Of a DNA stretch of 64,000 bases, positions 22,300-33,139 are shown piece after piece. Both the position numbers and the translations under genes were made by a program. The notes beneath the pieces are model-generated. The model was not told the DNA's origin and searched no databases. It saw only the letters and a program-made list of their open reading frames with translations. The stretch covers positions 79,301,301-79,365,300 of the forward strand of contig CM037592.1 of the NCBI GenBank assembly GCA_021018995.1. The letters run 5' to 3'. Position 1 is the stretch's first letter. Each line of letters starts with the position of its first letter. The stretch comes from Chloranthus sessilifolius (Eukaryota; Streptophyta; Magnoliopsida; Chloranthales; Chloranthaceae).

Positions 22300-23290
22300 C
22301 CTAAGAAACTATTGATTAGTGCGACGCTTAATCTTAGAGAACATCAATAGATTATACAAGTCCTCCAGGAACATCTCGACTCTTTCGCATGGTCCTACGA
22401 AGACATGCCTAGTTTAGATCCAAGTCTAGTAGAACATCGTCTTGTCTTAGAACTCGATGCGAAACCTGTTAAGCAGAAACTCTGTAGGATGCACCCCCAA
22501 ACAACCCTTCAAGTCAAAGAGGAAGTTGATAAGTTACACAAAGCTAAGTTCATTTGAGTTGTCCTCTACTCCAAGTGGGTCGCCAACATAGTACCTGTCG
22601 CTAAGAAAGACGACAGGGTATGGGTTTGCATTAACTTTCGAAACCTTAATCAGGCATGCCCAAAAGATGACTTCCCACTCCCACATATTGACACTCTTGT
22701 TGACAACACCGCTAGACATGAGATGCTATCCTTCATGGACGGTTTCTCTGGATATAATCAGATCAAGTTAGCAGAGTCTGACTAAGAGAAGACTTCCTTC
22801 ACCACACCATGGGGAACTTATTACTACGTCGTCATGCCTTTTGGGCTCAAGAATGCAGGAGCCACATATCAACGCTCCATGATGGCTATTTTTTACGACA
22901 TGATGCATAAGTGTGTAGAAGTTTATGTCGATGACATATTAGTGAAGTCTCAAACGCGAGTAGGACATGCTGAAGCCCTTCGGCTAGTGCTACAGAGAGC
23001 TAAGAAATATCAACTAAAAATGAATCCTAAGAAATGTGTTTTGGGAGTTGCCTCCAAAAAATTACTTGGTTTTATAGTTAGCAACCGAGGGATTGAAGTC
23101 GACCCTGTGAAAGTGAGAGCCATTTTAGAGATGTCAACTCCCAGCAATATCAAGGAATTACGAGGTTTGATAGGAAGATTGCAATTCATCAGGAGATTTA
23201 TCTCTCAACATTCAAACCGATGCAATCCTTTCTACAAACTACTTAAAGGAGGGACCAAGTATAGATGGGATGACCAATGCCAGTAAGCTT
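22300..23290 (+). pseudogene. pol: Reverse transcriptase (pol), broken
   Basis: Polymerase domain of the Ty3/gypsy type. Visible segments include HRLVLELDAKPVKQK, WVANIVPVAKKD, CINFRNLNQACPKDDFPLP, SFMDGFSGYNQI, PFGLKNAGATYQRSM and the intact catalytic VYVDDILVKS near 22925. PKKCVLGV and the connection subdomain (GLIGRLQFIRRFI) follow. In-frame stops occur near 22349, 22556, 22783 and 23284. It copied element RNA into cDNA in the particle. Confidence 0.95.
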
Positions 23291-23770
23291 TTGATAACAT
23301 TAAATAATACCTTCTTAACCCATCAATACTATCGCCACCAATTCCCGGAAGACCCCTAATCCTATACCTTTCGGCAAACGATAAAGCGATGGGAGTAATC
23401 TTAGGACAATATGAAGAAGATGGAAAGAGAGAGAAGGCCATTTACTACCTTAGTAGAACGATGGTTGAATACGAACGAAAGTACACCCCTATGGAGATGT
23501 ATGGGCTTCAACTAAATTACGACATTACTTCGGAGCACATAAGATACTAGTGCTAGCCCGAATGGATCCTCTAAAGTACATATTCGAAAAGCCTGCCACA
23601 TCAGGGAAGGTCGCCCGCTGGCATATGCTATTACAAGAGTTCGATATCACTTACGTTACCCAGAATTCGATCAAGGGGCAAACCATTGCAGATTACCTCG
23701 CAGATCTTCCACTCCCGAATGATGAACCCATACACGCAGACTTTCCCGATGAAGACTTACTCACAATTCA
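23290..23770 (+). pseudogene. First RNase H (Ty3-type), frameshifted by a small deletion
   Basis: Follows RT: LILYLSANDKAMGVILGQ near 23355, then KAIYYLSRTMVEYERKYTPME near 23435, both in the RT frame. At about 23500 the conserved Lys/Met-Cys-Leu-Ala-Leu-Val part of the family is missing and the text resumes in another frame with WASTKLRHYFGAHKILVLAR. The simplest account is a deletion of roughly 16 bases. The domain ends in GQTIADYLADLP near 23690. Confidence 0.88.
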
Positions 23771-24180
23771 TGACGAAGAGCTCGATAAAACCTCATGGAC
23801 TTTCTATTTCGACGGTGCTCTAAATCACAAAGGGAAGGGTATCGGGATAGTCCTTTTAAGCCCGAAAGGAGTGGTGATACCCAAGGCTTTCCAACTAGAC
23901 TTCCCTATTACCAATAATGTTGCAGAATATGAAGCTTTTATAGCTGGATTGCAGACAATGTTATACTTAGATGTTAAACAGTTAAAAACCATCGGTGATT
24001 CTAAACTAGTAATTTCACAAGTCATAGGAGAATGGAAAACTAAGGAAAGGAGATTAATGACATACCTAAATATTGCTCAATATTTAGTAAAGAAATTTGA
24101 AAAGATCTCTTTCACACATATCCTTAGATTAGAAAACGAGTTAGCAGATTCCTTAGCCACACTAGCCTCTGTAATCTAGA
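23771..24180 (+). pseudogene. Second, archaeal-type RNase H (aRNH)
   Basis: An additional RNase H begins WTFYFDGALNHKGKGIGIVL and continues NNVAEYEAFIAGLQ, GDSKLVISQVIGEW and ends ENELADSLATLA. The acidic residues in FDGA, YEA, GDSK and ADSL are the expected catalytic set. A second RNase H after the Ty3-type one is a hallmark of the Tat lineage. This stretch is open from 23550 to a TAG at 24179 and is the best preserved coding block of the element. Confidence 0.92.
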
Positions 24181-24499
24181 TACCTATAGGCCAAAATACC
24201 AAGACCTTCTTCATTGAAAGATTAACAGTACCCGCCCACAAAGTAGCATGGACCGTTACAAAGGAACTACCAATTCTCCCTGCCAGCATGGAATCAAAAG
24301 AAATAATCACTCCAGAAAATCACGCTGAAATAAAAACCGAAGTCGCTATGTTCAGATTCGAGAAATCACCAACCGACAATGGACAACCATGGAATTTTGA
24401 CATCTAGAATTTCTTGAAACATCAACACGTTCCCCCATATGCCATGAAGATCAAACGAAAGACTATAAGAAATGGGTGCGCCTGATTCTGTATACTCGG

Positions 24500-25665
24500 C
24501 GAAACATTATATAAAGAAGTCTTCACCAAAGGAGTACTGTTGCGATGTGTCACGATTGCTGAAGGACAATACATCATCCGAGAAGCACACGCCAGCGCCT
24601 GTGGTACCCACTCCGGTAGACAAAGACTCGCCGATCAAGTTACACAACAAGGCTACTTCTGGCCGACGATGATTAGAGACTGTCATCTCTACGTTCAATC
24701 CTGCAAACAATGTCAAGAGCATGCCGCACTTATCAAAGCTCCATCAGTTGCTCTAAACACTATGACCTCGCTGTGGCGGTTTTCGATGTGGGCCTTCGAC
24801 ATTATTGGATCGTTTATAGACACCGTTAGGAATACTCATAAGCATGAGTTCATACTTACAGCGACCGAATACTACACCAAATGGGCAGAGGCCCAGTCTT
24901 ATGTCAAAATCACTGCTTCGATGCTCATGAGGTTTATAGCTCGAAATATCATTACCTGGTTTGGAGTCCCCAGAATGTTCATCACCGACAACGGACAACA
25001 GTTCATTGCAGAAAAGACGAAGAAGTTATGCAAGAAAAACGACATTGATTTGTGCCACTCATCGTTGTTCTACCCTCAAGGCAATGGACAAGCAGAAGCT
25101 ACGAACAAGACGCTGATTCGAATCCTGAAACGAATTGTGGAAACAAGCAATAGAACCGACTGGCCCGAACGATTACCAGAAGCACTTTGAGCCTAGAGGA
25201 CCTCTATTCGTATAGCCACTGGCCAAACTCCTTACCTCCTCACCTATGGGATGGAGGCAGTCCTACCATATGAGATACAAGTACCATCTTTATGCATCTG
25301 ACTCGATGATGAGCTATCCTTAGACGAGAGGAGAATTATTTTACTTACTCTATTATAGCGACTCGATGAAACACGCCTAAGGGCAACTGATCACGCTGAG
25401 GTATATCAGAGGAGAATGGCCAGGGCCTATGATAAGAAAGTCCTTGAACGAACCTTTAACATTGGCGAGCTGGTCTTAAAGAAAATTATGCCTTCCAAAC
25501 ACACCCATCCAAATGGAAAACTAAAACCGAACTGGGAAGGCCCTTACATTATAATAGCTACATACCCTTGAAACGCATACAAATTGGCAAACCAAGACGA
25601 TAAGAGCTCCCTAGCCCCTGGAATGCCATGTACCTTAAAAAATACCATCCTTAGTCTTATGATCA
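24500..25665 (+). pseudogene. Integrase (pol), broken
   Basis: Same frame as aRNH. The zinc-binding HHCC domain (EAHASACGTHSG then CKQCQ) is at about 24567-24720. The catalytic core shows all three acidic residues: WAFDIIG near 24790, FITDNGQQF near 24980 and GNGQAEATNK near 25082. After stops at 25188-25200 the core ends with [14 protein letters not shown]. The C-terminal part contains RRMARAYDKKV, GELVLKK and KLKPNWEGPYII to about 25555. A TGA interrupts near 25570. It inserted cDNA into the host genome. Confidence 0.93.
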
Positions 25666-25669
25666 TCAC

Positions 25670-27300
25670 ATCCCATGGTTAAAATACTTATACTTATCAT
25701 CTCCGTAGTCATCACGACCCATCCATTGGTTGTATGTCTTCAATCCTCAAAATATCCTTAAAATTTCTGACTTGTCGCCCACCATTTACACTCGGGCGAT
25801 TTGATTGAAGGATTAGTGACCTACCTAAAACATTTTTTAGAAACGTAAGAAACACCCGATTCTCATTCCCTATCCCCGCCATTGGAGGAGACGTTAGAGC
25901 AAAAAAAATGAAGATATTAGGTTCAATCAAAACTCATCATTCTTGTGACAGCAGAATGCTTTCAAAAGAAATATATATATTAAAAATATATATATATCGA
26001 GCGAGAGAATTACGACGAATGAACAAGTCAATGAACTCAAGGAAGAATAGGCAGGCCGTGAGGACATCTCTGGTAATTTTACTGGAAGTGTATAAGCAAG
26101 CTGCGAGGGCATCCTTGATATTCTCATACTATTAGATGTCGTCGTAAGGTGGTGGGAGGAGGATAAACCCTTGCTAGCCATAGAATGTGAGATTTTGATG
26201 GTATCGAAATATGACGAAGAGCTCGATCATGGCATTCCATACCCCTCAAAGGAGAAGATTGCTACTTACCCCTTTTGAAAAGGTGTTAGTTACAAACTAT
26301 TCCCCATATCACTAAGCCTTACCTCTCCCTCTTCTAGTTTTATTTTGGACGATGAATCTGAGACTTCACAGGATATTCCTAGGAATGAAACTGAAAATCA
26401 CTGAATGACGATTGATGCAATCACCCATTATACTTACTATGCTTTTCCCGAATAACCACAGAATAGGATGATCAATACCCTAAGATAGACCCCCGTACGC
26501 TATTAATGGAAGGACCTCCCCCCGGTTCGGAGATAGTACCGATGCACTTTTCTATAAGACTAATTCACCTAATACCCATGACTATTTATAGACCAAAAAT
26601 GCTTATCTAAGGCCCAAGAAAGCTCCATTGCATCCATACGCTGGGGCATTTTTTTTTGAAGAAGGAAAATTATATCAGAAACGCTGACCCGACCACAAAA
26701 AAGGTGAAGAATGATGAAGATACCGCTCAGAGAGCACTATCAAAATACCGTACTGCAAGCTCAACCACGCTTCTACGCTAGGGCATTTAAAAAAAAAAAT
26801 TTATTGTCATTATTTTTATTATCATTTGCTTTTCCTGTTGCACTATTTATTATTTCAAAAAAAAAGAAAAGAAAAAAGAGAAAAAAAAGGAGAGAAAGTA
26901 AAAAAAAAGAGAAAAAGAAAAAAATTTAATCCACCTTTCTATCACCAGACCCCGGTCTGAGATATTTTTCTCCCTTGACAACTAGCAAGGGGGGAACAAA
27001 ACTACTGATAGCATTACCTTTACATATGCAGATGCAAAGCGACCTTCAAAACTAGCACCAGGCTAGCTCAGAAAGCATCCAATTCCTAGTGACGGTTGAC
27101 GGGACCGAAAGCAAAAAAGAAAACACCAAAAGGTAATTAGAGGAGGAGAAGCAAATCAGGTACATCTGAACCAAAAATCCCTATATATATAGACATATAC
27201 CAAAAAATAGTCCTTTCTTTTTTCTTCACATTTGTCACTGGGGACACTCCCCCTATATACAATGCACATACAACGAATATAAATAAACACACATACACCC
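25670..27300. other. 3' region of the Tat-like element, part 1: no gene seen
   Basis: Between integrase and the antisense gene. Contains an imperfect direct repeat at 26050-26110 (GCAGGCCGTGAGGACATC and CAAGCTGCGAGGGCATCC), a GGGGCATTTTTTTTT string at 26643, a related AGGGCATTT at about 26783 and an A/G-only tract at 26855-26925. Short open frames have no recognisable content. Confidence 0.5.
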
Positions 27301-29107
27301 CTAATCCCTACGTTGCTGCTGAGGAGGACGAGCGCCGCTATCGCCGATATCATCAGCCCGGAGGTCCGTAGATTGATCGTCTGAAAATATAATCCCGACA
27401 TCCATAGTCCTCGGAACCTCTAAATGGTGAGGACCCACCATCGAACCCCCCTCACTAGCCTGACTGACCGACCGCCTTGACTGAGAATGAGGAGGAAGCC
27501 TCGCATGACTCCCCCGAACGACGAAATCCTCACGACTATCGCTCCTATCGCGACTGTGAGAGGTATGACGAGATTTCCCAGCTGAAGAACTCGTAGCCCT
27601 TGACTCCAACCCCTCAATGCCTCCCTCCACATGCGCATTCACGGGAACGTGAACAAAATCTCTGACGGGACCTCCGGGCACAGAAAAGCGAAATGATCGT
27701 ATGTCCAAAACTGAAAATGATAACATAACAACAATGACCACACGCAACAAACATTAAGATCGTCACTATAACCAAAAGTTAAAAACAAGTCACCACGATA
27801 CCAATTTAACTAAAACTCACTTGGAGAAATGGGAGGAAACCTCCGATTGATGCTATCCTCTGACCCCGACGGTAAAACTGCTCGTAGAGATGCGCCAATG
27901 TAGTCGCACCCCACGCATAGGTCGGGACTTGGTCTAAATCCCCCAAAATCATCAAAAATAACCCGGTGACACATCCCAGAAATGCATCAAGAACGCTTAG
28001 GGCACCCTATCCGCGACCAATCTTGGCTCGGTCACAGGCTCCCAAGAAAAGTACCGCGCCCAAGAAATGCATCAAGAATTCTTAGAGCACCCTATCCGCG
28101 GCCAATCTTGGCTCGGTCACGGGCTCCCGGCCCATCACTCTCGCACAACGTGCCTCATAAAGCGCTGCTGCCTCCGAATGACGCCTCGAAGGGGTGAACC
28201 CACTTGCGAATGTATCGAAAAACCAAGTGATCCGAACAACACCTGGCCCCGATCCACTTAACCTATAAGGCACACCCAGGATCTCCTCATATACCTCTAG
28301 ATAACTCCCTGTCATCCGCCCCGTGATCGGCTCATCCTCAAAATGAAGACCAGTAATGCGGACCCAGTCCTCAGGGGTCGGCAACATCATACCGACTGGA
28401 AAGAGAAGTGCCTGATGCCTCTCACTCCACCTCTCTATAATCGCCGCAATCAAGCTCCGATAGACCTAAAAAGGCTCTAACTCTAAAATTGTCCCAAACC
28501 CGAAAGACACCAATCGCTCCCGCTAAAACTCCGATAAGGCACGGTACCAAGTATGAGACTCGGTCCATACCGTGCTGATAGCCAGTTGCGGGGGCTCCTA
28601 TCGAACGAAAACATAAACAATGACAGTAAGACTAACCCATACCTATGACGAAAGATAAACAAATTTAGAGCTCAAAGCAAATGAAATATGCCCAAACCAC
28701 ATAAAAACAACTTACAACGAACACACAAAATATGATAAGAACAACTAAATAGAACGTGTCATCATAATACACAAGTAAGCATGACTCATAATCAATGCAG
28801 GTTTGACGTAAATTAGAAGGGTTTACAGATCCTAACGAGCCTATGTCATGGCTTGAATGCCTAGGAAAATGGAAGAACTCTTGCTTACGGGGACCTACCC
28901 GGCCTTTGGTAAAGAAATCCTCCAGTGGATAGTGCTTATGATCTCGAGGCTCCACTGCTACTCCTCACCCTCGCTCACCTCAACTCACGCCTCCTCCTCC
29001 TCACCCCCACCATTTGTTCATCCTCGGGGACTCCCTCCATTGCTCATCAACATCCCCTCTAACTCAGAAATAGTGAGCCCCGGCCTACCAACACCCTCAC
29101 TCTCCAT
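27301..29107 (-). pseudogene. Antisense plant mobile domain (PMD) gene with introns, decayed
   Basis: Read against the element. Exon 1 (about 29107-28889) starts MESEGVGRPGLTISELEGM and has three or more stops. A donor GTAAGC at 28888 and an acceptor ending in AG at 28598 bound a T-rich intron of 291 bp. Exon 2 (28597-27821) holds most of the PMD: WYRALSEF, IERWSERHQALLFPVGMM, TPEDWVRITGLHFEDEPI, then GDLDQVPTYAWGATTLAHLY and IGGFLPFLQ. A second intron (27820-27711) has donor GTGAGT and acceptor TTTTCAG; the text resumes FWTYDHFAFLCPEVP, the family's W-x-Y-[DE]-H-F motif. Downstream, the longest frame (to 27301) is out of phase and Ser/Arg-rich. PMD proteins occur in transposons and as host genes such as MAIN/MAIL1; the biochemical role of this copy is unknown. 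In-frame stops and an 85-bp internal duplication show it is dead. Confidence 0.85.
27981..28150. repeat. 85-bp tandem duplication inside the PMD exon
   Basis: Two copies starting at 27981 and 28066 share ATGCATCAAGAA, CACCCTATCCGCG and CCAATCTTGGCTCGGTCAC. It duplicates part of the domain between the GREPVTEP and GDLDQVP segments and inserts a stop. About 90% identical by eye. Confidence 0.9.
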
Positions 29108-29264
29108 CTGATACGAAGAGCTTGAAAAATTGAAGAAAATGGAAGAAACGGCATCTAAACAGACGATCGGATCACAGGATATCACGAAAATACAAAAAAC
29201 GAGCATACAAAAACAAGGAAACAAGAAAATCAAAGACTAAAATGGATTGTGCGACGAAAATGAG

Positions 29265-29645
29265 AAGTTTTGAGCTATTTATAGAAGTCTCTCGAATTGC
29301 GCGCTTGAAATAAAGCGCTCAATCGGATCACGCGCCACTCACAAAATGCTTAATTCTAATCAAACACCCACTGATGAGCGCGCAAATGGTTTTGACGCCC
29401 GCTCACATCTATCTGATCGGTTGATCACATGCGTTACTGAGAGAGAGTAATCACCTTAAACGCCCACACGTCGGCGCGAGAATGCCAGTGGTCGTGTTCA
29501 TCCTGCGCATAGGTTCAAACACTTAAATGAATTAAACGCCTATGAACTAGCGCGTAATAACTCTTCACCCTTCCGAAATGCGCGCTCAAATTTTGGCGTG
29601 TAATTAGATTAAACGCCTGAGGATAAGCGCATAATTTGTCCAGAA
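29265..29645 (-). promoter_or_regulatory. Antisense promoter with U3-like GCGC/AATT cluster
   Basis: Directly upstream of the PMD gene on the minus strand. From 29645 to 29290 GCGCATAATT-, ATTAAACGCC-, CGCGCTC- and GCGCGCAATT-type strings recur with the same spacing and wording as in the LTR U3. They end at a TATA box CTATAAATAG at about 29283-29274. Transcription would start near 29245 and reach the PMD start codon at 29107. The internal promoter is thus built like the LTR promoter, in the opposite direction. Activity is inferred. Confidence 0.7.
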
Positions 29646-30430
29646 ATAAAATTTTTCGCACCCAAGACAACAAGCCAAAACCCAAAATTAGGACATTCCT
29701 GACATTTACTATCAACCCGAATTACGCTCTTGGTAAAACCACCAAAACACTTCTAACTTAAAGAAACATGCGCCCCGAAAGGAAAAGAGAGCACCCCAAA
29801 ACTAAGATCGAATGACAAAAATGCCCTCTCCTTCACATTTATCAATTACACCAAAAAGAAAAGGTAGCCCCCCATCTCCCATACATTCTAACAAAAGATA
29901 TATACAATAAAAAAATGTTCCCCATCGCCTCTATATCCCTTAAGCTAAAGCTAAAAAAAAAAAAACAAAAAAAACAAAACAAAGGAGAAACTACCCCTGG
30001 TGCTCCCTAAGTTTAATAAATCTAAATTAAACTAAACCTAAATAAATAAACATCACATGAGTCAAACATGATACCGAGAAAGTCGAACCAAAATAAGATA
30101 AAAGATATAAAGAACACAACCATTTTATAGATCAATAAAACAATTACAACACACACTGAGGGCATACCCTTTGAATATACAGTTAAAATAAGAACGCTGA
30201 AATCAGCACGTTCAGGCAATGCCCGAATCCAAATTTATTTGGGAAACTAGAAATCTCAGAGAAGTTCGGAGAAGGAAAGCACCCTGAGCGAATTCTAATC
30301 GTGATAGCCTCTTCCCCTTGCCCCGAACTGATAAGAAAATAAGAGTGGCTCATAGAAAGCCACCCAGGATCTGCGGGATCCATTGTTGGAAGCTCCCCTT
30401 GGACACATTAAAAAATGAGGAGCAACTAAC
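29646..30430. other. 3' region of the Tat-like element, part 2
   Basis: A-rich sequence with runs of A/C and no recognisable gene. About 30140-30190 (GAGGGCATACCCTTTGAATATACA) resembles 31438-31465 (GAGGCATACCTCCCGAATTACA), suggesting a duplicated block. Confidence 0.4.
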
Positions 30431-30439
30431 ACTAAATTC

Positions 30440-30640
30440 GCAGAGCCTATCGAGAAAAAATAGGCATCGGTGACGAGAACTCTGACCTTGCCTTATCCTT
30501 GGGTTTCCCCTCTACCACCTTTTTCTCTTCCATCTCTTCCCCCGATGGGGTGACACTTCGAGTTGGATTGATAGCACCAACCCTAGCATCACTCTGAATT
30601 CCCAATCCCGTCCATTCTCATCATCCACTTAATAAGCAGA
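30440..30640 (-). pseudogene. Antisense coding-like segment, unrecognised
   Basis: On the minus strand one frame reads AINPTRSVTPSGEEMEEKK followed by KPKDKARSEFSSPMPIFSR, then a stop. Upstream, in another frame, VDDENGRDWE suggests a frameshift. The composition (charged, Lys/Glu-rich) is protein-like and unlike the A-rich surroundings. No domain recognised; it may be part of a second antisense gene of the element. Confidence 0.35.
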
Positions 30641-30649
30641 GTTCATCGG

Positions 30650-31430
30650 GTTCAATACCCGGGATACGAAACAGAAAGGAATAAAAGACATTAATAAATA
30701 AAAAATGCTCAAACTTATAAATACAAGATATCCCCCAAAAACTTTTTAACCTATAAGCTTAAAATGAAAGTCCAAAATAAACAATAAACCCAAAGTCTTA
30801 AATTCACACATTTATAAACCATGTTTCACCAATGAATAAGTGCCACACATTTGAACCCCCTACCAAGCTGATTGAATCCAAAATCATACACATCCCCCTT
30901 TAAAAAGACCACAATTTATGACAACCAAGATGAACCAATAATTACACAACACTTGCCCCTCTAAAAGCACAAACTCTCCAAGTCTAGATAGACCAATAGG
31001 ATTGAAACAACCAACCACCATCTAGAACCCATGAAAAACTCACACATTCTAACAAGTATCATCTTAGATTACACCTTGAACAAAATAAAATACCTCAGAC
31101 AAAATAAACTACATTCAATATGACCAAGATCTCAAACAAAAAAAAACTCAAACAGGACAAAATCTAACTTGTTAAAAAAAAAAAAAATGCCCCCAACAAG
31201 CCTGATAAAATCAAGTGAACCTACTAAGTAGGACATAATAGGACGAATGAATAAACCTTGAGTCATTCTCATAACAAACTTAAAAATTATAAGCTAATTC
31301 AGATCTTAAAACTACGATAAAGCAAGTAAGTTCAGTTAATTAATCAATAAAAATTTAAGCCAACCAACGGGACAGTGAAAATATACAATAAAAAAAATGC
31401 CCCTTTATTTATAATTTAAAGTTTTACAAG
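30650..31430. other. 3' region of the Tat-like element, part 3: no gene seen
   Basis: A-rich, low-G sequence. Contains A-runs followed by ATGCCCC at 31187 and 31397, that is, GGGGCATTTTTT on the minus strand. Confidence 0.45.
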
Positions 31431-31482
31431 TTTCACCAGAGGCATACCTCCCGAATTACAACCCTAAACGAAAACCTAAAAT

Positions 31483-31860
31483 CTAACATACAACCCAAAA
31501 CAAAAACCTAAAATCTAACATACAACTCAAAACAAAAACCAAAATTACGATGAGCCAAAACGAGGAGCAGAACGTCCAATCGGAGGCTTTAGAAATGTTG
31601 CCACCAGACTTGGAGAACTTAAACGAGCCACCGACAGAAGAGACGGAAGGATTGGTTGGGTAATACATCCCTCCATTTACAGCACCTCCTCTCCCCACCA
31701 TCTTCACTTCCTCCGTCGCCGCCCCATCAACACTGCCTTCACTGCTCCCTAGAAAGGAACGGTGTGCAGACCGACGCTCTCATTCCCAACACTACCCATT
31801 CTCAGAATAATACTGTCCCCGGACATCACACTAGCATGAAGATCATGTGAAATAATGAAT
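31483..31860 (-). pseudogene. Second antisense ORF candidate, unrecognised
   Basis: Minus-strand frames between 31860 and 31483 include MSGDSIILRMGSVGNESVGL, an Arg-rich GRRRRK segment, and an open frame from 31707 (GGMYYPTNPSVSSVGGSF...). They are broken by stops and a probable frame change. The block lies downstream of a U3-like antisense TATA module, as the PMD gene does. No domain recognised. A 32-bp tandem repeat (about 31470-31535) follows its 3' side. Confidence 0.35.
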
Positions 31861-31984
31861 ATAGGAAGAAACCTCATCCCAATCTGACGGTTAGACCACT
31901 CAATATCGCTGAAACATGAATCTCAAAATGCTAGAACACTCAGAAAAGTCAAGACTCGAGACTAAACCCGAGAATGAAAAGCAA

Positions 31985-32400
31985 ATGAAGACTCCTTTGC
32001 TTATATAGAGTACAGTCTTAATTGTGCACCTAAAAACATGTGCTTAATCTGATCATGCACTAGGAACATCACGCTCAATCGAAAACCCGTGCTTCTAACC
32101 AGGCGCTCAATAAGACTGTCGCCCACACAGATAGCGCGACCTTCTGATTTCACGTTATCCACCAGCCACACAATCCGATTAAATGATACACTTTTATCAC
32201 GCAATTTGAAAGATCACCCGTACACTGACCGGGTGACACTTCAATCGCGTGCAAGTATTAGAGAACGTAATCCAATCAGACGTTAACCTACACAAGAGTA
32301 AATACTTCCTTTAGACCCTGAATCGCATGCCTGGAATCGGGCACGTGATTAGTTTCAACAGCTGATATCAGGTGCTTAATTCCCAATTTTTCTTGAAATT
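31985..32400 (-). promoter_or_regulatory. Second antisense U3-like promoter module
   Basis: The same arrangement as at 29265-29645, more diverged. From 32400 to 32020 on the minus strand there are ATTAAGCACC-, GTGCGCGATTG-, GCGCGATCGG- and GGTGCACAATTAAG-type strings. A TATA-like CTATATAAG lies at about 32003-31995. Many CpG sites read as TpG or CpA, as expected after cytosine methylation and decay. Confidence 0.55.
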
Positions 32401-32479
32401 TACCCTTCCTCGAGCGAGAGTCCCCTTTGCCGCATCACATAGCCTAATGAGCCATTAAGAGTGAAAAAGGGACCGTCAC

Positions 32480-33130
32480 TCGCTGTCGTCCCATCGCAAA
32501 ATTGTAGCCATGCCCTCATGGCCCATCGCGAAAAGCCAAAAACAAATCTCTTGAAAACGCAAATACACCAAACAACAAAAAAACTAAGTCAATCACAACA
32601 CAACTACAACATAATCTCACAAGAACCCAAGATCTGCCAAAGAAAGAAACTAGACACACTTGTCACATGAACACCCTACCTAGCGTAACGCTTAGCTCAC
32701 TTCCCATCGCAGACACGACTACCCAAAAAAAATCATTCACAACACCGGTCTCACTAAAATAAGAAAGGGAGAAAGCACGAGCAGGTCCCATCACTGAAAC
32801 AAAGAGCCTCCTCTTTAAATGCTCACCACAAACCTACTAGACACCACTGCAATAAAAAGGCAGGAAGACGTGGGACTACTCTCATGTCCCATCGCATTTC
32901 ACTACTGCCAAGCTACAACGAGAACATCCCAGCAATACCTCTCAGGTCCCATTGTGGCACCACTACAATCACCAAAGCCCCATCGCGACATCACGCCGAC
33001 AACCGCCAACCACCGCTTAAGCAACAAGTGAAAAGAAAAAAGAAATCCTCGGGGTGCCCTACTACGACATTGCACCAGGAACATTGCATTACAATGATAG
33101 CCACCAAGTCCCGTCGTGACGCTACAATAC
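32480..33130. repeat. Cluster of GTCCCATCGC-like strings
   Basis: GTCCCATCGC occurs exactly at 32488-32497 and 32886-32895, with near copies at about 32519, 32701, 32784, 32945, 32977 and 33108. Its complement GCGATGGGAC is also the 3' half of the primer binding site (16779-16788). Otherwise A/C-rich sequence without a gene. Confidence 0.5.
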
Positions 33131-33139
33131 TGCCAAAGT

